Assembly (NCBI RefSeq): GCF_902703175.1
Contig: NZ_CACRYJ010000067.1
Coordinates: 1 to 64,000, forward strand
Reading direction: 5' to 3'
Length of the DNA: 64,000 nt
Origin: Occultella aeris
Lineage (GTDB): Bacteria > Actinomycetota > Actinomycetes > Actinomycetales > Beutenbergiaceae
Positions 43,814 to 53,452 of the stretch are shown here, in pieces. Made by a program: the position numbers and the translations under genes. The notes under the pieces were generated by a model. That model was given only the letters and a program-made list of their open reading frames with translations. It had not been told where the DNA came from and did no database searches. Each line of letters opens with the position of its first letter. Position 1 is the first letter of the stretch.

Positions 43814-44814
43814 GCGCCGGCGTCGCGGCCGGCTGCGGCCCCGGCCGACCGCGACAGCTGGTCGGAGAGCCGCCGGCGACGTTGGTAGGACAGCGCGGCG
43901 AGCGCCAGCGACACACCCCACAACGGCCAGAGCAGGTGCGGCAGCGACACCAAGGGAGACCCGAGGACCCGGTCCCAGGCGCCAGCAGGGGCTTCGAGCA
44001 TGCCGATCAGGACGGCTCGCGATGCGGCCAGCACCAGACCGGCGACGGCCATCGCCGGGATCACGGCGAGGTCCACGGGCACCCGGCGCCCCGCGAGTCC
44101 CACCATCCAGCGTGGGAACCGCTCACCCCATGGGCGCATCAGTCCCCAGGTCAGGATCGCGCCCGTGATCGAGGCGAAGGCCAGGCCCAGCCCTGCGAGC
44201 CGGGTCATCTCGTCGAACCCACCGAAGCCTGGCGCCTCGAAGAACATCAAGAGCCGGGTCGCCGCGTACACCAGCGGCGCCTCCATCGCGATCATGGTCC
44301 ACCGGCGGGTCCGCGCGGTTGCCGCAACCAGCGCGGACCCGACGTCTGCGGGCTGTTCGGCGGGCGCCCGGCGCCGCAGCGCGAGCAGCAGCGCCACGAC
44401 ACCGACGGCGACCGACACCTGTACGGCGAGGCCCGGCGAGGCGAGGTCGGCCACGGCATCGGTGTTGCCCGCGATCAACCTTCCGACGAGCATCGGCAGA
44501 TAGCCGAGCAGCATCAACAGGGTGTGGTCGAGGGTCAGCAGCCCGAGGATCGCGGCGGCACCCACCACGACACGGCGCGCCGGCCATCGCCGGTCGGCGT
44601 CGCCCACAACGGCGGCGAAGGCGGCCAGGAAGGCGGCCGCGACGAGCACGCTCCAGATGCCACCGGCAGTATCGCCGAACGGTGCCAGCGCGCGGCCGAA
44701 GTTGTCGTCCGGGTCGGCGAGGGGATGCGGTGTGTCGGCGCCGAAGCCGCGGGCCGCGGCCAAGGTCAGCGAGAGGGGCGCGATCAGGACAGGAAGTGCA
44801 GTGCGGATCATCAT
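43783..44814 (-). CDS. Multi-pass membrane protein next to a two-component system
   Basis: This 343-residue protein has about seven hydrophobic helices, two of them separated by an Arg-rich cytosolic loop (LLALRRRAPAEQPADVG), and an Arg-rich tail. No transporter signature is recognised. It is the last gene of a co-oriented run (permease, kinase 2, kinase 1, regulator 1, this gene) and may be the target or cofactor of that signalling system. Confidence 0.75.
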   Translation of the reverse strand: MMIRTALPVLIAPLSLTLAAARGFGADTPHPLADPDDNFGRALAPFGDTAGGIWSVLVAAAFLAAFAAVVGDADRRWPARRVVVGAAAILGLLTLDHTLLMLLGYLPMLVGRLIAGNTDAVADLASPGLAVQVSVAVGVVALLLALRRRAPAEQPADVGSALVAATARTRRWTMIAMEAPLVYAATRLLMFFEAPGFGGFDEMTRLAGLGLAFASITGAILTWGLMRPWGERFPRWMVGLAGRRVPVDLAVIPAMAVAGLVLAASRAVLIGMLEAPAGAWDRVLGSPLVSLPHLLWPLWGVSLALAALSYQRRRRLSDQLSRSAGAAAGRDAGAHRRSAGVTS

Positions 44815-44889
44815 GGCGTCCAGCCTCGTTCGCCGTCGGTGCGGACAGCCTCCACCTGAAGTGCCGAGGCCCTCCCCCGAAGGTTGGAG

Positions 44890-45540
44890 TCAGAAGATCC
44901 CGTTCTGGTAGGCCCAGACCACGACGTGCAGCCGGTCCCGTACGCCGACCTTCCTGGTCAGGCTGCCGATGTGGCTCTTCACCGTGGACTCCGCGACGAA
45001 CAGCTCGCGGGCGATCTCGGCGTTCGAGAAGCCCCGGGCCAGGAGCGCCAGGACGTCCCGCTCGCGGTCGGTCAGAGCCGCAGCGACCCCGGCGGCGTCC
45101 GGAGCGACCCGTGCGATCCGGTCGATGAGCGCCCTCGTCGCGCGCGGCGACACCATCGAGCGGCCGGCATGAACCTCGCGAACGGCCGCTGCGACGTCCG
45201 CCGAAGGGGTGTCCTTGGTGAGGAATCCGGACGCTCCCGCCGCCACCGATCGGAACAGGTACTCGTCGAGGTCGAACGTCGTCAGGATCAGGACACGGCA
45301 CTGGGGTCGGTGCCTGCGGATCTCGGCACACGCGGCGATCCCGTCCAGCTGTCCCATCCGGATGTCCATCAGAACGACGTCGACGTTCGTCTCGAGTGCG
45401 GTTCGCACCGCATCCTCGCCGGATCCGACGGAACCCACCACCTCCTGGTCATCCTGCACGCCGATGACGGCTTCGAGCGCATGTCGCATCAACTCCTGGT
45501 CATCGGCGATCAGCACCCGGATCAAGCGATCGGCAGCCAT
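44890..45540 (-). CDS. NarL/LuxR-family response regulator 1
   Basis: This 216-residue regulator has an N-terminal receiver (ADDQELMRH, phosphoacceptor D59 in VVLMDIRMG, lysine in FLTKDTPS). Its C-terminal LuxR-type helix-turn-helix reads LTDRERDVLALLARGFSNAE and then VKSHIGSL. It overlaps kinase 1 by 19 bp, so the two form a cognate pair. It is a candidate to bind the TACGTC-N4-GACGTA boxes. Confidence 0.93.
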   Translation of the reverse strand: MAADRLIRVLIADDQELMRHALEAVIGVQDDQEVVGSVGSGEDAVRTALETNVDVVLMDIRMGQLDGIAACAEIRRHRPQCRVLILTTFDLDEYLFRSVAAGASGFLTKDTPSADVAAAVREVHAGRSMVSPRATRALIDRIARVAPDAAGVAAALTDRERDVLALLARGFSNAEIARELFVAESTVKSHIGSLTRKVGVRDRLHVVVWAYQNGIF

Positions 45541-46652
45541 GCCCGCACCTGTGTCCCGGAGCGGTCCGCGGCAATGTCCAGGCGTCCACCGACGGTTCGC
45601 GCCCGCTCGCGCATGCCGGCGATGCCGAGGCCCAGCGATGCCGCTGCGTCGGCCCGGATCCCGGGGCCGTTGTCGCGGATCCGGAGCCGGACCTCCCGCT
45701 CGTCCACCTCCACCCGGACCTCGCAACGCACCGGAACCGTGCCGTGCTTGGCAGCGTTGGTCAACGACTCCTGGACGATGCGGTACGCGGCGCGGGCCGT
45801 CTCGGTGGTCACGCGTTCGGCGTCACCGGCGACGGCGAGCTCGACCTCGAGCTGCGGCGTCCGGATCGCCGGAATCAGCCGGTCCAGGTCACGCAGCGAG
45901 GTCACCGGCGCGGTCTCGGGCGGTTCACCGTCCCGGAGCAGCCGCACCGCCGATCGCATCTCCGTCATCGCATCCCGCCCGGTGCGGACCGCGTTCTCCA
46001 GCAGCTCACGAGCCCGAGCCGGGTCCCGCTCGCCCACCAGGAGCGCCGCATCCGCCTGCGCCACCATGACGGCCACCGAATGTGCGACCACGTCGTGGAC
46101 CTCCTGAGCCATCAACGTCCGTTCGCGGTTCACGGCGTCGATCAGGCGCTGCTCCTGCGCTTGCCGGTTCTCCCAGTCTCGGACGCCGAGCGCCACAGTG
46201 CTCAGAACAACCGTTGCCGCGAGCGGAACAAGCGCCCAGAACGCGCCCCAACTCAGCGGGTCGGGTACTGCCGACGTGGCACGTAACAGGATCAAGCCGA
46301 GGCCGATCATCGTGACCACGAGCGGCAGACGCCACCGGCCGGTCTCGGCGACGACGGCATGCAGCACCGGAAGGTGGCACAGGCTGATCGGCAGCAAGAT
46401 CATCGGCACACCGTCCGGAAGGTCGGGCAGTGCGAGCAGCACCAGCAGCGTCCCGCAGCAGATCAGGAAGCTCACACGCGGCAGCGCGCGTCGCACGAAC
46501 AGCAGTGCCGTCAGGACGGCGATGCACGCGCCGCCCAGGGCGACGACCCACGGTGCCGCGGACGCAAGCAGACTGATCGACGTCGGAACGGTGAAGACGA
46601 CCACCAGTCCGGCAGTGATCCAGTCGCCTGGTTTCAGCCTTCGAAGCCGCAT
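45522..46652 (-). CDS. NarL-type sensor histidine kinase 1
   Basis: This 376-residue kinase has about five N-terminal transmembrane helices, a HisKA_3 box with the phosphorylated histidine in LMAQEVHDVVAHSVAVMV, and the ATPase N and G boxes (IRDNGPGIR, LGIAGMRERA). The ATG at 46652 has AGGA nine bases upstream; an ATG at 46727 is an alternative without a clear ribosome site. No extracellular sensor domain is present, so it probably senses membrane state. The cognate regulator is downstream. Confidence 0.9.
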   Translation of the reverse strand: MRLRRLKPGDWITAGLVVVFTVPTSISLLASAAPWVVALGGACIAVLTALLFVRRALPRVSFLICCGTLLVLLALPDLPDGVPMILLPISLCHLPVLHAVVAETGRWRLPLVVTMIGLGLILLRATSAVPDPLSWGAFWALVPLAATVVLSTVALGVRDWENRQAQEQRLIDAVNRERTLMAQEVHDVVAHSVAVMVAQADAALLVGERDPARARELLENAVRTGRDAMTEMRSAVRLLRDGEPPETAPVTSLRDLDRLIPAIRTPQLEVELAVAGDAERVTTETARAAYRIVQESLTNAAKHGTVPVRCEVRVEVDEREVRLRIRDNGPGIRADAAASLGLGIAGMRERARTVGGRLDIAADRSGTQVRAWLPIA

Positions 46653-46742
46653 TGATGCCCATCCTGCCGGTAGTCGGTTTTCGATGACGACCGTCCGTCC
46701 GCCGGAGCTCGCGGCAAACCGCGTCATCCGATGGTCCCGCGA

Positions 46743-47849
46743 TCAGCCGGGAAGCACCGCGGCCACCCGGAACTCACCGCCACCTGTGCTCACCGTGATC
46801 GCACCTCCCACGTCGTCGATCCGCCGACGCATGCCGGCGATCCCGAAGCCCTCGGTCACCTCCGCCAGCGGCGCCATCGGATTGGCAACGTCGACCTCGA
46901 CGGCATCGGCCGTGTACCGCACCGCAACGCTCGCGTGCCGCTGCGCCGCGTGCTTGGCCACGTTCGTCAGCGACTCCTGCAACACCCGGTAGGCGGCGAC
47001 GTCGACCGCCGGATCGAGCGCCCGCGGCGTCCCGGTGACGGCCAGATCGACGTCCACGCCGGACTCACGCATCCGAGCGCACAGATCCCCGACGCGGGCC
47101 AAGCCGGGTGTCGGAGCACGCGATTCCCGCGCGACGGCCGCCTCGCTCGGCGCGATCGCGGCAAGGGTCGCACGCAGCTCGGCGAGCGCCTCGGCACTGG
47201 TGCGGCTGATCGCATCCAGGGCGATGTCCGCCTGCTCGGGCTTGCGGTCCCGGACGTGCCGGGCGATGTCGGCCTGCATCTGGATCGCCGCCAACCCGTG
47301 GCCCACGACGTCATGGACCTCGGACGCAAGCCGCAGCCTCTCGTCGTCCAGGGCGCGCCGCTCGGACTCGGCACGCTGACGCTGCGCGGCCTCGACGACG
47401 AGACGGCGGGCGAGCCCGATGCTGAACGGCACCACGACCCAGGCGGACCCGGGTAGGAACGTCATCAGCCCTTCGATCGCGGTGCCGTTGGTGAACACGT
47501 GCGCGAGCAGCAGCGCCAGCGCTGCTGCTGCGGCCACCACGGCCACCCGGAGCGGTGTCCGGCGGGCGACCGTGTAGGCCGCCACGGCGAGGCAGAGCAG
47601 GATCCCTCCGTAGGGGTAGCCGAGCATCAGGTACACCGAGGTCGCGACGGTGCAGATGCCGAAGGAGACCACCGGCCACCGGCGCAACGCCGCCGAGCCC
47701 GCGGCCACGACGACGAGGACGACGGCCCACGCGTCCACCGGGCGGGTCTGGGTCCCCCAGGTCACCAGGAACGGCAGGCTCCCCACGGCCACGAGCAACA
47801 GGACCACCGTCAGGATGAGGCTCCCGACGAGTTCCCGGCCCGTGTGCAT
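46743..47849 (-). CDS. NarL-type sensor histidine kinase 2
   Basis: This 368-residue kinase has four or five N-terminal helices, the histidine in LASEVHDVVGHGLAAIQ and the G-box FGIAGMRRRIDDVGG. The ATG at 47849 has GGGG upstream; a GTG at 47855 is possible. The most likely partner is response regulator 2 on the opposite strand 1.4 kb away, because regulator 1 is already coupled to kinase 1. Crosstalk is possible since both kinases are co-oriented. Confidence 0.9.
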   Translation of the reverse strand: MHTGRELVGSLILTVVLLLVAVGSLPFLVTWGTQTRPVDAWAVVLVVVAAGSAALRRWPVVSFGICTVATSVYLMLGYPYGGILLCLAVAAYTVARRTPLRVAVVAAAAALALLLAHVFTNGTAIEGLMTFLPGSAWVVVPFSIGLARRLVVEAAQRQRAESERRALDDERLRLASEVHDVVGHGLAAIQMQADIARHVRDRKPEQADIALDAISRTSAEALAELRATLAAIAPSEAAVARESRAPTPGLARVGDLCARMRESGVDVDLAVTGTPRALDPAVDVAAYRVLQESLTNVAKHAAQRHASVAVRYTADAVEVDVANPMAPLAEVTEGFGIAGMRRRIDDVGGAITVSTGGGEFRVAAVLPG

Positions 47850-47873
47850 CGTCACCCCACCATGCTGCCGCAG

Positions 47874-48530
47874 TCAGGCCGCCGTCACGAGGGCTCCGCG
47901 GCGGGCGATGCTGACGCCGGCAACGACGAGCGCGACCATGCAGGCGAGGCGCCCGAGCGGCAGGAACAGGGACGCGTAGTAGATCACGGTGGACAGGAGT
48001 GAGAGCACGGCCAGGCTGCCCGCGATCCATGCGACGACGCGCACGGACCGGTTCAGGCCGCCCGAGGCGACGATCGCGAGCACGAACACACCGAGCGCGA
48101 CGACGTGGGTCACCCCGCCGGAGTAGAAGGAGACGTTGCGGATGCCCGAGACGAGTTCGGTGTCCGCCGTGGTCGCGATGAGGGCGAGCACGATGGACAT
48201 CGCGGCACTGGTCAGGATCGCGGCCACCGCGAGCCAGCCCGCCATCCGCCCGAGCCCTCCCAGCCATGCACGCCTGGCGGGAGCCACGAACTCGCTGGTC
48301 AAGGGTCCGCCGACGACCACCGCGAGGCCGAGCCCCGAGAGGCCCTGGAGCAACCCGGTGAGAAGTGACGGAACCGTGTTGGCCGCGAGGTAGTGATGGA
48401 CCTGGGTGGGCGGGGATCCCGGCAGCGGCAGCTCGCCGACGCTGAACGCTCCGGCGATCGGCGATACCGCCAGGTAACAGAGCAGGAAGGCCAGGGCGCC
48501 GATCAGCGGCGACAGTCTGCGTGTATTCAT
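47874..48530 (-). CDS. Multi-pass membrane protein
   Basis: This 218-residue protein has six hydrophobic helices (first LSPLIGALAFLLCYLAVSPIAGAF) and no recognised motif beyond a resemblance to DUF998-like or cytochrome-type membrane proteins. It is the first gene of the minus-strand signalling run, 18 bp before kinase 2. Its start is 59 bp from the dyad box at 48590, which lies between it and the divergent membrane gene. Confidence 0.75.
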   Translation of the reverse strand: MNTRRLSPLIGALAFLLCYLAVSPIAGAFSVGELPLPGSPPTQVHHYLAANTVPSLLTGLLQGLSGLGLAVVVGGPLTSEFVAPARRAWLGGLGRMAGWLAVAAILTSAAMSIVLALIATTADTELVSGIRNVSFYSGGVTHVVALGVFVLAIVASGGLNRSVRVVAWIAGSLAVLSLLSTVIYYASLFLPLGRLACMVALVVAGVSIARRGALVTAA

Positions 48531-48589
48531 GCGCCCCAGCCTCACCGTGCCGCGGCCGGGCGTCACCGTGCCGGGGGCGTAGGTCGGGA

Positions 48590-48605
48590 TACGTCCGAGG
48601 ACGTA
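48590..48605. promoter_or_regulatory. TACGTC-N4-GACGTA box, copy 3
   Basis: TACGTCCGAGGACGTA lies midway in the 134-bp gap between two divergent membrane-protein genes, each adjacent to a two-component gene (59 bp from either start). It shares both hexamers with copies 1 and 2, 6 kb away. Confidence 0.7.
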
Positions 48606-48664
48606 TGCGCCGCCGGACCCTAGTGCCGATACTGGGGTGTCGACTGCGGACGAGAGGAGCTGAG

Positions 48665-49234
48665 ATGACCGTGACCACCCCGGTACGCCACGCGTCGCCC
48701 GAGAGCCGGCCCACGCCGTCCGCACGTCGTGTCCTGCCGCGGCTCGGCGCACGCGCCCGGAGGATCACCCTGATCGTGCATCTCGCATCGGCGGGCGCCT
48801 GGCTGGGCATGGACGTCGTCCTCGGCATCCTCGTGATGTTCGCGCTCAACGCCCCGTCCACTCCCGCCGCAGCCCTCGCGATCGCGATCGGCACGTTCGT
48901 CGGCTGGCCGCTCGTGGGCGCCGCGCTACTCACCCTGCTCAGCGGCGTCGTGCTCGGTCTCGGCTCGAAGTACGGGCTGGTGCGCTACCGGTGGGTGCTG
49001 GTCAAGCTCATCATCACGCTGGTCCTGATCGGACTCGTGGTTGGGGTGCTGGTCCCGTCGGTGGCCCAGTTCACGACGACCGCGAGCGCCGCACTCGGGT
49101 CCTCCGGCGAGTTCGAGCTGGATCGGCAGATGGTCTTCCCACCGGTGGTGTCGTCGCTCGCCCTGCTGTTCGCGATGACATTGTCGGTCGTCAAGCCCTG
49201 GGGCCGGCGCCGAGGAACGGCGGCCGCGCGGTGA
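48665..49234 (+). CDS. DUF2269-like membrane protein
   Basis: This 189-residue protein has four helices. The stretch LIVHLASAGAWLGMDVVLGILV and the following helices resemble small DUF2269/CopD-like proteins. GAGGAG lies eight bases upstream of the ATG. Its stop overlaps the GTG start of response regulator 2, so both are produced together from the promoter holding the dyad box. Confidence 0.8.
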   Translation: MTVTTPVRHASPESRPTPSARRVLPRLGARARRITLIVHLASAGAWLGMDVVLGILVMFALNAPSTPAAALAIAIGTFVGWPLVGAALLTLLSGVVLGLGSKYGLVRYRWVLVKLIITLVLIGLVVGVLVPSVAQFTTTASAALGSSGEFELDRQMVFPPVVSSLALLFAMTLSVVKPWGRRRGTAAAR

Positions 49235-49881
49235 TTCGCGTGCTGCTGGTCGACGACCAGGACCTCGTCCGGATCGGTCTGCGGACGCTGCTCGAGAACG
49301 AGGACGGGTTCGACGTCGCCGGCGAGGCCGCGGACGGGCTCGCCGCGGTCGACGAGGCCATCCGCGTCCGACCCGACGTCGTCCTGATGGATATCCGGAT
49401 GCCCGGGATCGACGGACTCGAGGCGACCCGGCGGATCGTCGCGCAGGAGACGCTCGCGCAGACCCGGGTGATCGTGCTGACGACGTTCGAACGCGACGAG
49501 TACGTCTTCGAAGCCCTCCATGTCGGCGCCTCCGGGTTCCTTCTCAAGGACACCCCGCCCGCCCAGCTCCTCGAAGCCATCCGTACCGTCGTGGACGGCG
49601 GTGCGTTGCTGGCGCCGAGCGTGACCCGGACCCTCATCGCCGAGTTCATCTCGGCAGGACGACGCCCCCTCACGCCGCATCCCCAACTCGACCAGCTGAC
49701 GACGCGCGAGGTCGAGATCGTCACCCTCGTCGCGGAGGGCCTCAACAACCACGAGATCGCCGAGCGCCTGTTCCTGAGCCCCGCAACCGCGCGGACGCAC
49801 GTGAGCCGGGCGATGATCAAGCTCGGCGCCCGTGACCGCGCCCAGCTCGTCGTGTTCGCGTTCCAGTCGGGTCTCGCCTGA
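49231..49881 (+). CDS. NarL/LuxR-family response regulator 2
   Basis: This 216-residue regulator has a receiver domain with the acidic pocket VDDQDLV, phosphoacceptor D54 (VVLMDIRMPG) and lysine in FLLKDTPP. Its C-terminal LuxR helix-turn-helix reads LTTREVEIVTLVAEGLNNHE and then ARTHVSRAM. The GTG at 49231 overlaps the membrane gene stop (GTGA). Kinase 2 is its most likely partner. The dyad box at 48590 is in its own promoter, consistent with autoregulation. Confidence 0.92.
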   Translation: MIRVLLVDDQDLVRIGLRTLLENEDGFDVAGEAADGLAAVDEAIRVRPDVVLMDIRMPGIDGLEATRRIVAQETLAQTRVIVLTTFERDEYVFEALHVGASGFLLKDTPPAQLLEAIRTVVDGGALLAPSVTRTLIAEFISAGRRPLTPHPQLDQLTTREVEIVTLVAEGLNNHEIAERLFLSPATARTHVSRAMIKLGARDRAQLVVFAFQSGLA

Positions 49882-49908
49882 CGGCTGCCCCCGGCGAAGG
49901 CGGCGCGG

Positions 49909-51510
49909 TCACCGCTCCAGCGCCGCCCGCGGCCGTTCCGGCGGGATCGCCGCAAGCAGCCGCTGCGTGTACTCCTGCCGCGGGTCGCCGAACAGTTCGG
50001 CAGCGGGCCGGTACTCGACGGCGACGCCCTCGTGCATGACCAGCACGTCGTGGCTCATGTCCTGCACGATCGCCAGGTCGTGCGCGATGAACAGGGAGGT
50101 CAGCGCCAACTCTTGCTGGAGGTCGCGCAGCAGGTGCAGCACCTGCGCCTGGATCGATGCGTCCAGGGAGGCGGTGGCCTCGTCGAGGATGAGCAGATCC
50201 GGCTCGAGCGCAAGGGCGCGCGCGATCGAGACCCGCTGGCGCTGACCGCCGGAGAGTTCGTGCGGGAACCGGGACGCGAACGCCCCGGGCAGGCGCACCA
50301 GGTCGAACAGCTCGGCCACGCGCTCGCGGTGCCGGCCGGGCTGGAGTCGATGCACCCGCAGCGGCTCGGCGACGGCGTCGCCGGCGCGGATACGCGGATC
50401 GAGCGAGGAGAACGGGTCCTGGAAGACCATGGCCAGGCGCCGCCGTCGGTCCCGCGGCACCTTGCCGAGCAGCGGCTGCCCGTCGAGGTGGGCGTTCCCG
50501 TTCGCCCGCACCAGCCCGGTGAGGGCGTTCGCGATCGTGGACTTGCCGGAGCCGGACTCCCCCACCAGCCCGAGGGTGGTGCCACGCCGGACCTGGAACG
50601 AGACGTCCTGCACGGCGTGCACATGGGTCCGGCCGGTGGGCGTGGAGACCGGGAACCGCACGTCCAGGTTCGCCACGTCCAGCAGCACGGCTCCGGAGTC
50701 GTCCACCGGCGGCGGGGGCGAGCCGCCGAGCTGGGGCCGGGCGGCGAGCAGCACCTGCGTGTACGGGTGCGCCGGGGCGTCCACGAGGTCGACGATCGGC
50801 CGGTGCTCGACCACCTCGCCCTGCTGCAGCACGACACAGGAGTCGGCCACCTGGCCGATCACGCCGAGGTCGTGACTGATCCAGACCACCGCAGTACCGC
50901 GCTGTTCCTGCAGTTCCCGCACGAGGGCGATGATCTGCGCCTGCGTGGTCACGTCCAGGGCGGTGGTCGGCTCGTCGGCGATCAGCAGCGCGGGGTCGCA
51001 TGCGAGGGCGATGGCGATCATGACGCGCTGGCGCTGCCCGCCGGAGAGCTGGTGCGGGTAGGCGTCGAGCCGGTCCTGCGGGTTCGGGAGCCCGACGGCG
51101 GTGAGCAGCTCGAGCGCGCGGGTGCGGGCCGCGCGGCGGGTCAGGTTGCGATGGGCCTCGAGGGACTCGGTGATCTGCCGTTCCAGGGTGAGTAGCGGGT
51201 TCAGCGAGGTTGACGGGTCCTGGAACACGAACCCGATCGCATCCCCGTGCACCCGGCGCAGCGCCTTCGGGGTCTGACCTACGAGTTGGGAGTCGCCGAG
51301 CCGCTCGTCGTGCAGGAACGAGGAGCCGCTGACGCGGGCACCGGGCGCATCGAGCAGCCCGGTGGCGGCGAGCACGGTCATGGACTTGCCGGAGCCGGAC
51401 TCCCCCACGATGCCGAGGGTCTGCTCCTGCTCCAGGGCGAAGGAGACTCCGCGGACGATGTCGGTGCGGCCGATGGACACGTGCAGGTCGGTGACCTCGA
51501 GGATGTTCAT
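49909..51510 (-). CDS. Fused dipeptide/nickel-type ABC ATPase (DppD-DppF fusion)
   Basis: This 533-residue protein has two ABC domains in one chain. Domain 1 (about 1-260) has Walker [11 protein letters not shown], signature [12 protein letters not shown] and Walker B ALLIADEP. Domain 2 (about 270-533) has [22 protein letters not shown] and LLILDEA, where the last residue is Ala instead of the usual Pro. It energises the adjacent DppBC-type permease pair. It overlaps the upstream permease gene by four bases. Confidence 0.93.
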   Translation of the reverse strand: MNILEVTDLHVSIGRTDIVRGVSFALEQEQTLGIVGESGSGKSMTVLAATGLLDAPGARVSGSSFLHDERLGDSQLVGQTPKALRRVHGDAIGFVFQDPSTSLNPLLTLERQITESLEAHRNLTRRAARTRALELLTAVGLPNPQDRLDAYPHQLSGGQRQRVMIAIALACDPALLIADEPTTALDVTTQAQIIALVRELQEQRGTAVVWISHDLGVIGQVADSCVVLQQGEVVEHRPIVDLVDAPAHPYTQVLLAARPQLGGSPPPPVDDSGAVLLDVANLDVRFPVSTPTGRTHVHAVQDVSFQVRRGTTLGLVGESGSGKSTIANALTGLVRANGNAHLDGQPLLGKVPRDRRRRLAMVFQDPFSSLDPRIRAGDAVAEPLRVHRLQPGRHRERVAELFDLVRLPGAFASRFPHELSGGQRQRVSIARALALEPDLLILDEATASLDASIQAQVLHLLRDLQQELALTSLFIAHDLAIVQDMSHDVLVMHEGVAVEYRPAAELFGDPRQEYTQRLLAAIPPERPRAALER

Positions 51511-52487
51511 CGGTGCCGGGACTCCATCCGGGTGCGCTGCTTGGGGTCGAGGACGTCCCGCAGGCCGTCGCCGAGCAGGTTGAACGCGAGCACGGTGACG
51601 AAGATCGCCAGGCCCGGGAACACGCTCATCCACCACGCCTGGGTGACGAACCCCTGGGCGGCGAACAGCATCCCGCCCCAGGACGGCTGCGGCGGCTGGA
51701 TGCCCAGGCCGAGGAAGGACAGCGCCGCCTCGGACAGGATCGCGAACGCCAGGGACAGCGACGTCTGCACGATCAGCGGTCCGGCGATGTTCGGCAGTAC
51801 GTGCCGGCGCATGATCCGCCACCACGGCGTGCCCATCGTCTGGGCCACCTGCACGAAGGGCTCGGTGCGGACCGACAGGGTGCTGGCCCGGGCAACCCGG
51901 GCGAAGATCGGGGTGTACACGATCCCGATGGCGAGCATCGTGGTCGCGATGCCGGGTTGCAGGATGGCCACGATCGCGAGTGCGAGCAGCAGCACCGGGA
52001 ACGCGAACATCACGTCCACCACGCGCATCGAGACGGTGTCGAGCCACCCGCCGACGTAGCCGGAGATGATCCCGAGCGGCACTCCTACGCAGAACGCGAA
52101 GGTCACCGAGACGACGGCGACCTGCAGCGAGGTGCCGGCGGCGAGCATCACCCGGGACAGGATGTCGCGGCCGAGATCGTCGGTGCCGAACGGGTGCGCC
52201 CAGGTCGGCGACTGCAGCGCACCGGCGACGTCCACCTCGTTCACCCCGTACGGCGCGAGCCACGGGGCGAACAGCGCGACGAACACCACTACCGCGAGCA
52301 CCACGGCCGCGGCCACGGTGACCGGGTTGGCGGCGAGCAGCCGCCACGAGGCGACCCGGCGCTCGGGCACGGAACCGTCCACCCCGCCCGGACCGGCAAC
52401 GCCGGGTCCACCCACCGGGTCCACCCCGCCGACGGACGCCGAAGCGCCCAGACCAGGCTCCGCCGTCGGGCGTTGGTCGGCCGTCAT
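51507..52487 (-). CDS. Peptide/nickel ABC transporter permease, DppC type
   Basis: This 326-residue permease has a disordered Gly/Pro-rich N-terminal stretch of about 45 residues, six helices, and the OppC N-terminal motif with HPFGTDDLGRDILSRV. The coupling loop is VQVAQTMGTPWWRIMRRHVLPN. The ATG at 52487 overlaps the stop of the DppB gene. Confidence 0.93.
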   Translation of the reverse strand: MTADQRPTAEPGLGASASVGGVDPVGGPGVAGPGGVDGSVPERRVASWRLLAANPVTVAAAVVLAVVVFVALFAPWLAPYGVNEVDVAGALQSPTWAHPFGTDDLGRDILSRVMLAAGTSLQVAVVSVTFAFCVGVPLGIISGYVGGWLDTVSMRVVDVMFAFPVLLLALAIVAILQPGIATTMLAIGIVYTPIFARVARASTLSVRTEPFVQVAQTMGTPWWRIMRRHVLPNIAGPLIVQTSLSLAFAILSEAALSFLGLGIQPPQPSWGGMLFAAQGFVTQAWWMSVFPGLAIFVTVLAFNLLGDGLRDVLDPKQRTRMESRHR

Positions 52488-53452
52488 GAGAGCCGGATCC
52501 GCGGATCGACGATCGCGTAGAGCACGTCCACGATCAGGTTCACGAGCAGGAACAGGACCGCGATCAGCAGCACGGCGCCCTGGATGAGGGCATAGTCGCG
52601 GGCGGCGACGGCGTCGTAGACGAGCCGGCCGAGCCCGGGCCAGGCGAATACGACCTCCACCACGATCACGCCGGACAGGATCGTCGCGAGCTGGATCCCG
52701 ACGATGGTCAGCACCGGCACCAGCGCGTTGCGCACGATGTGCCGCCCAGTGACCACGCTCGGCGCGAGGCCCTTGGAGCGCGCGGTCCGCACGAAGCCGG
52801 CGTGCGCCACCTCGAGCACGGCGGCGCGGATGTACCGGGTCAGGATCGCCGCGGCCACCAGCCCCACGGTCAGGGCCGGCAGGATCACCCGGCGCGCCCA
52901 TCCGGCCGGGTCCTCGGCGAGCGGGGCGTATCCGCTGGACGGCAGCCAACCGAGCACTCCGGCGAACAGCGTGATCAGCAGCAGTCCCATCCAGAAGTCC
53001 GGGATGGACACCCCGAACTGCGAGGTGACCCGCACGATCCCGTCGGCCAGGCGCCCCTCTCGCAGCCCGGCCCAGATCCCGGCGGGCACCGAGATCAGCA
53101 ACGCGATCAGCACCCCCACCAGGGCCAGCGAGATCGTGGCGGGCAGCCGTTCGAGCAGCAGCAGCGTGACCGGTTGCCCGCTGCGGAAGCTCACCCCGAG
53201 GTCCCCGGTCAGCGCCCCGGTGACGTAGGAGAAGAACTGTTCGGACAGCGGCCGGTCGAGGCCGCTCGCGGCCCGGAGCGCGTCGTAGGCCTCCTGGTTG
53301 AACCGGGTGCCGAGCGCGAGCCGGATCGGGTCACCGGGCACCAGCTGCACGATCGCGAACGTCACCACGAGCACCCCGAACAGGACCACCGCCGAGTACA
53401 GCAGCCGCCTGCCCAGGAAGACCACGAGCGCCCGGGGCGAGCCCGACCTCAC
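52484..53452 (-). CDS. Peptide/nickel ABC transporter permease, DppB type
   Basis: This 322-residue permease has six helices, the N-terminal FLGRRLLYSAVVLFGVLVVTF and the coupling loop FVRTARSKGLAPSVVTGRHIVRNA. The GTG at 53452 overlaps the stop of the binding-protein gene (GTGA). Gene order is binding protein, DppB, DppC, fused ATPase, all coupled. Confidence 0.93.
   Translation of the reverse strand: MRSGSPRALVVFLGRRLLYSAVVLFGVLVVTFAIVQLVPGDPIRLALGTRFNQEAYDALRAASGLDRPLSEQFFSYVTGALTGDLGVSFRSGQPVTLLLLERLPATISLALVGVLIALLISVPAGIWAGLREGRLADGIVRVTSQFGVSIPDFWMGLLLITLFAGVLGWLPSSGYAPLAEDPAGWARRVILPALTVGLVAAAILTRYIRAAVLEVAHAGFVRTARSKGLAPSVVTGRHIVRNALVPVLTIVGIQLATILSGVIVVEVVFAWPGLGRLVYDAVAARDYALIQGAVLLIAVLFLLVNLIVDVLYAIVDPRIRLS

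Noticed and set aside
51511-52347. Extension of the fused ATPase into the DppC region
   Set aside because: The sequence before the ATG at 51510 is Arg-rich shadow of the permease. The four-base overlap with that gene fixes the start.
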